A DNA stretch of 64,000 nucleotides. Origin: Lepraria neglecta (taxonomy: Eukaryota; Ascomycota; Lecanoromycetes; Lecanorales; Stereocaulaceae). The number at the start of each line of letters is the position of its first letter. Position 1 is the first letter of the stretch. Below are positions 60,801 to 64,000 of the stretch, in pieces. Position numbers and translations under genes: made by a program. The notes beneath the pieces were generated by a model. The model was not told the origin of the DNA. It saw nothing but the letters and a program-made list of their open reading frames with translations, and did not search any database. Where the stretch lies: positions 1,302,001 to 1,366,000 of the forward strand of contig CM065649.1 in NCBI GenBank assembly GCA_033220425.1. Reading direction: 5' to 3'.

Positions 60801-63168
60801 TTGAAGGCGCTAGCCGAGAGAGGGAACACTGAATATAGGGCCAATCTAATTGGCTATAAGTGCGGAATTGCTCCGAATTTCGCCATAATCTATTATTAGA
60901 AGAAGATAAAACTATAATATACACGATAAAGAACTACTTACCGTAGTATATATACTTTAAAACTAGAGAGTATACGTAGAAAGCTACTCGGACCTAACTA
61001 TCTTTATAGATTATAAGAATCTTCTTAACTTTATAATAACGAAAGAGTTAAATAGGAGATAAGTTAGATAGTTAGAACTACTTAGATAATATAAGTTCAA
61101 GATAACCTATACCCTAGGAAAAGATAATAGTCGAGTAGATACGCTTAGTAGGCGATTAGACTATATAGAAGAAAAGAATATTACGGAACAACTAATCCTA
61201 AAATAAGAAGCCGACGGATCATTGGTACTATACCAAGTATTAGCAATGACCCTTTGTATATTAGGACCTGATATAACTAATAGAATCGTAAAGGCCTACG
61301 ATAACGATACATTCGCAATAAAACTAAGGAAGGATTAACTAGATTCGGTATTACTTAAATATCAGGATAAGACCTACTTACCTAATATATACGTTGAAGA
61401 AGTAATTAGGGATTATCACGATAACCCGTTATAAGGTTACCCTAGAGTATCTAAGACTATAGAACTCCTAGGACGAGGATATATAGCGCCGAAACTTCGA
61501 ATACGTGTTAAATAATATATTAAAGAATGTATTTAGTACTAATAAAACAAGGCGGCACGATACGCCAAATACAGGCAAATTCAGTTTACGCCTGTACCGG
61601 AATCACTATAGGATGATATTACAATGGACTTTATAGTTAAGTTACTACCTTCGAAGGATCTAGCTACTTAGGACACCTTTAATTTAATTATAGTCATTAT
61701 AGATAAACTTATAAAGTATACGATTATAATACCTTTCAAAGAGACGTACAAGGCCGATTAGTTAGCCTTTATACTACTCGACAAGCTAATAAGGGATTAT
61801 AGTATACCTAAGTCGATAATATCCGATAGAGATAAATTATTTACTTCTAACTATTAGAGAATACTAATCGCAGCGATTAGAACTAAACTTCGGATATCGA
61901 TAGTATACTATCTATAGACTAATAGATAAACGGAACGTGTAAACTAAATAATGGAAGTATACCTGAGATACTACGTGAACCTAAAATAAGATAACTAGGT
62001 CTTACTACTTCTAATAGTATAACTAGCGTATAATAATAAAAGGTTAGATATAATAGGTCTAATACTATTCTTTACCAACTACGGAAAGAATATAAATATA
62101 TTTCTATAACCTAGGGATAGACCTAATATAGAAAAAGCCTTAGTTAAGGTAGATGAACTAAAGAATTTATATAAAGATATATAAAAGACGATTAAAAGCT
62201 TAAATAATAAGTTAAAGGAATATATTAATAGTAAAAGAAAGAATATTCCTCAGCTTAAAGAGGGGGATAAAGTATACCTCCTAATAAAAAATATAAAGAT
62301 AACAAGACTAAGTAAGAAACTAGATTATATTAAGGTCGGACTATTCTTAATTAAGAAGGTAAAGGGGGCTATTAACTATAAACTCGAGCTTCTACCTGAC
62401 GCTAAAGTATATCCGGTATTCTATATCTTACTTCTAGAGCTAGTAGACTCTAATATACTACTCTAAGAAACGTTTTATTATAATATTAAGGAAGAAATAG
62501 AGTATAAGGTTAAGAGGATCCTAGATAGAAGGAATTAGTTCTATCTAGTTAAATAGAAAGGGTATAACAAAACGGAAAGTACCTAGGAACCTCTTAGGAA
62601 CCTTACGGGGAATTGCGGGGAATACCTATAAGAGTTTTATCGGAGATAAGAGAAGACTAGTCGAAACTCTCAGGGCCCTCTAGGCCGGGGGGAGGTCGAA
62701 CTGCTCGGAGCCGACGTTAAATATTAGACCGTCAGGAGTATCGGAAGGAAGGTCTTTATCCTTCTCTAACTCCTCTATATTCTATAACTCGCGCTTAACT
62801 AACTTTTTCTCTTTATCCTAGACTCGATTAAATTATAATTAGAGGTATATAAGTTTCGCCTGCGTTTCTTTTATTTCTAACCAAGTATTATCACGTACTT
62901 TCTTAATACGACATATCTCGTCGACGGATATAACTAGGTTATACTTCTTACCTACAGTAACGCAGTTAGAATAACGGTCTAAATAGACGCCTACTAAGCA
63001 CTACTTATTACCCTTTATACAAAGAGTATAAGGATATATTACGAATCTGGATAATTTACCGGAAAGCTCTCTGTGACGGATAAGGGGATCTTTAGAATAG
63101 ATATTTCGACGAGGAGGTATAAAGGACGGATAGTTTCTCGGGACGAGAAATCTGGAAGGAGGGGCTAG

Positions 63169-63581
63169 TATTAGAACCCTTGGTTCTGACAGGACTGTCC
63201 TATAGGACAAGGTACTATAGATAGAACTAGTAGCTGAAGCGATGAGCGTAACGAGCGCTGTACGCTTATAGCGCTTAAGAATAATAAGCGCGATAAGCGC
63301 CGTACGCTCCTAACGCTTATGGAATACTTGGCAGGATTTCTTATGTCTATATATACGGGGCTCTGCCTACTATTTGGAACAGCGTGTTTAACTTGGTTAA
63401 TCTTCCTAGTACTCCTTATACTATACTTTACTAGTTATTAATATAGAACGTATTAGTTACCTACACCTAAGAAGACTGCTATTCTACCTGAGTGACTCCT
63501 CTCCCACAGAAGTATAAGATACACGACACCCTACGTCGGTTATCGCACCGTTAGGTAAACGACTAGACGTAGGTCGTAACA
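63169..63581 (+). repeat. 3' LTR of element F
   Basis: 413 bp; preceded by AAGGAGGGGCTAG and followed directly by the CTAGT duplication. Confidence 0.92.
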
Positions 63582-64000
63582 CTAGTTATCCTATTTCTGG
63601 TTAACGTAGTACCTAAGGTACGCTTCTATTATCTGATTTGTATATTCTATTTATCTATCTATCTACGGATAGTATACTATTAATATTCTTAGTTTCGTTC
63701 TAATTACTCCGATAAGTATCTTCTAGTAATTAGATATAAAGAGCTTGTCTCTATCTAATATAATCGACTTTAGTATACTATAATCCCTTATTAGCCTATC
63801 TAGCAGTACGAATACTAGTTGATCTACTTTATAGATTTCCTTGAAAGGTACTATAATAGTATACTTCGTTAGTTTATCTATAATAACTATAATTAAATTA
63901 AAGGTATCCTATATAGCTAGATCTTTAGATAGTAGTAACTTAACTATAAAGTCTATTATAATATTGTCCTATAGTAATTCTAGAACTAGTATAAATTATA

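Larger units (their letters stand above)
58906..60906 (-). mobile_element. Helitron-like non-autonomous element, copy 2 (2,001 bp)
   Basis: Same ends as copy 1: on the minus strand TCTTCTTCTAATAATAG at the 5' side, and at the 3' side the hairpin GTAATCTTC-TGT-GAAGATTAC (58919-58939) 13 nt from GGGCACTCACTTG. It interrupts element F between A (58905) and T (60907). Joining the flanks gives GTAGTAGAATAAAACTAT, present uninterrupted in element B (complement, about 15021-15041) and, with one C/T difference, in C near 23638. Inside are 2-3 copies of the roughly 223-250-bp unit seen in copy 1 and a 1-kb minisatellite. No transposase gene. Confidence 0.7.
55038..63581 (+). mobile_element. Element F: broken Ty3/gypsy chromovirus inserted in E2, itself interrupted
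   Basis: Plus orientation, with a perfect target duplication CTAGT (55033-55037 and 63582-63586). LTRs are 413 bp each. Without the 2,001-bp Helitron-like insertion the internal part is 5,717 bp, the same as B and one base from C. Order: gag (zinc-knuckle region about 56290-56350), protease, reverse transcriptase about 57960-58600, RNase H split by the insertion, integrase about 61370-62250, chromodomain-like about 62490-62600, then the antisense ORF region and polypurine tract. Broken at dozens of sites by RIP-type changes. Confidence 0.92.
53310..64000 (-). mobile_element. E2: broken Ty3/gypsy chromovirus running off the window, host of F
   Basis: Minus orientation. The 3' LTR is at 53310-53825, followed by the polypurine tract (reverse strand, TTAGCTCCCTCTCCC) and internal sequence similar to B up to 55037. 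Element F interrupts it (TSD CTAGT at 55033-55037 and 63582-63586) and the internal sequence resumes at 63587, in the integrase part, to the window end. The 5' half lies outside. Heavily RIP-changed, many breaks. Confidence 0.85.

Noticed and set aside
1-64000. Starship-type giant element or captain tyrosine recombinase
   Set aside because: No DUF3435-like captain, no cargo block and no outer boundaries are visible; the nests are explained by LTR, Harbinger and Helitron-like elements.

Overview
The window looks like a filamentous ascomycete chromosome (Pezizomycotina; a Dothideomycete is my guess, not proven). Evidence: genes with many short GT-AG introns (about 47-94 bp, several with CTAAC-like branch sites), a fungal Zn2Cys6 regulator, a fungal rhodopsin-domain protein, and blocks of repeats whose copies differ almost only by C/T and G/A and are full of TAG/TAA, the signature of repeat-induced point mutation (RIP). 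It is a two-compartment landscape: gene islands at 2-9.4 kb, 37.8-43.3 kb and 49.2-52.7 kb, separated by AT-rich transposon nests at 11.5-37.3 kb, 44.6-48.7 kb and 53.0-64.0 kb.

Island 1 holds a six-exon Zn2Cys6 transcription factor (-), mitochondrial ribosomal protein L2 (-) and, across a shared upstream region, a B-type cyclin (+). Island 2 holds a nine-exon amino-acid/GABA-type permease (-), a five-exon rhodopsin-domain membrane protein (+) and a GNAT acetyltransferase (-). Island 3 holds a seven-exon MFS transporter (+) and a 2-oxoglutarate/Fe(II) oxygenase (+) that carries one in-frame stop of RIP type. Spliced lengths were worked out exon by exon and all stay in frame.

Nest 1 (11553-36067) is an old Ty3/gypsy element (A) with 226-bp LTRs, into which three others inserted: B (minus strand, TSD TCCTA), C (plus, TSD TAAAT) and D (plus, TSD GTTAA). 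B, C and a third copy F belong to one chromovirus family with 411-428-bp LTRs and an almost constant internal length of about 5.72 kb. Nest 3 is a related element E2 that runs off the window end, split by F (TSD CTAGT), itself split by a 2.0-kb non-autonomous Helitron-like element. Nest 2 is a PIF/Harbinger pair, one inside the other (TSDs AAT and AGC), plus a second 739-bp copy of the same Helitron-like element. All retroelements are heavily mutated fossils.

Most interesting: (1) a Helitron-like family whose two copies both sit exactly between A and T, one provable against empty paralogous sites in this same window; the larger has gained a 1-kb, 33-bp-period minisatellite; (2) an antisense Cys-cluster ORF at the 3' end of the chromovirus family; (3) family members that share an LTR core but carry different GC-rich short-repeat blocks in U3; (4) a RIP-type nonsense codon in a host oxygenase beside the nests.
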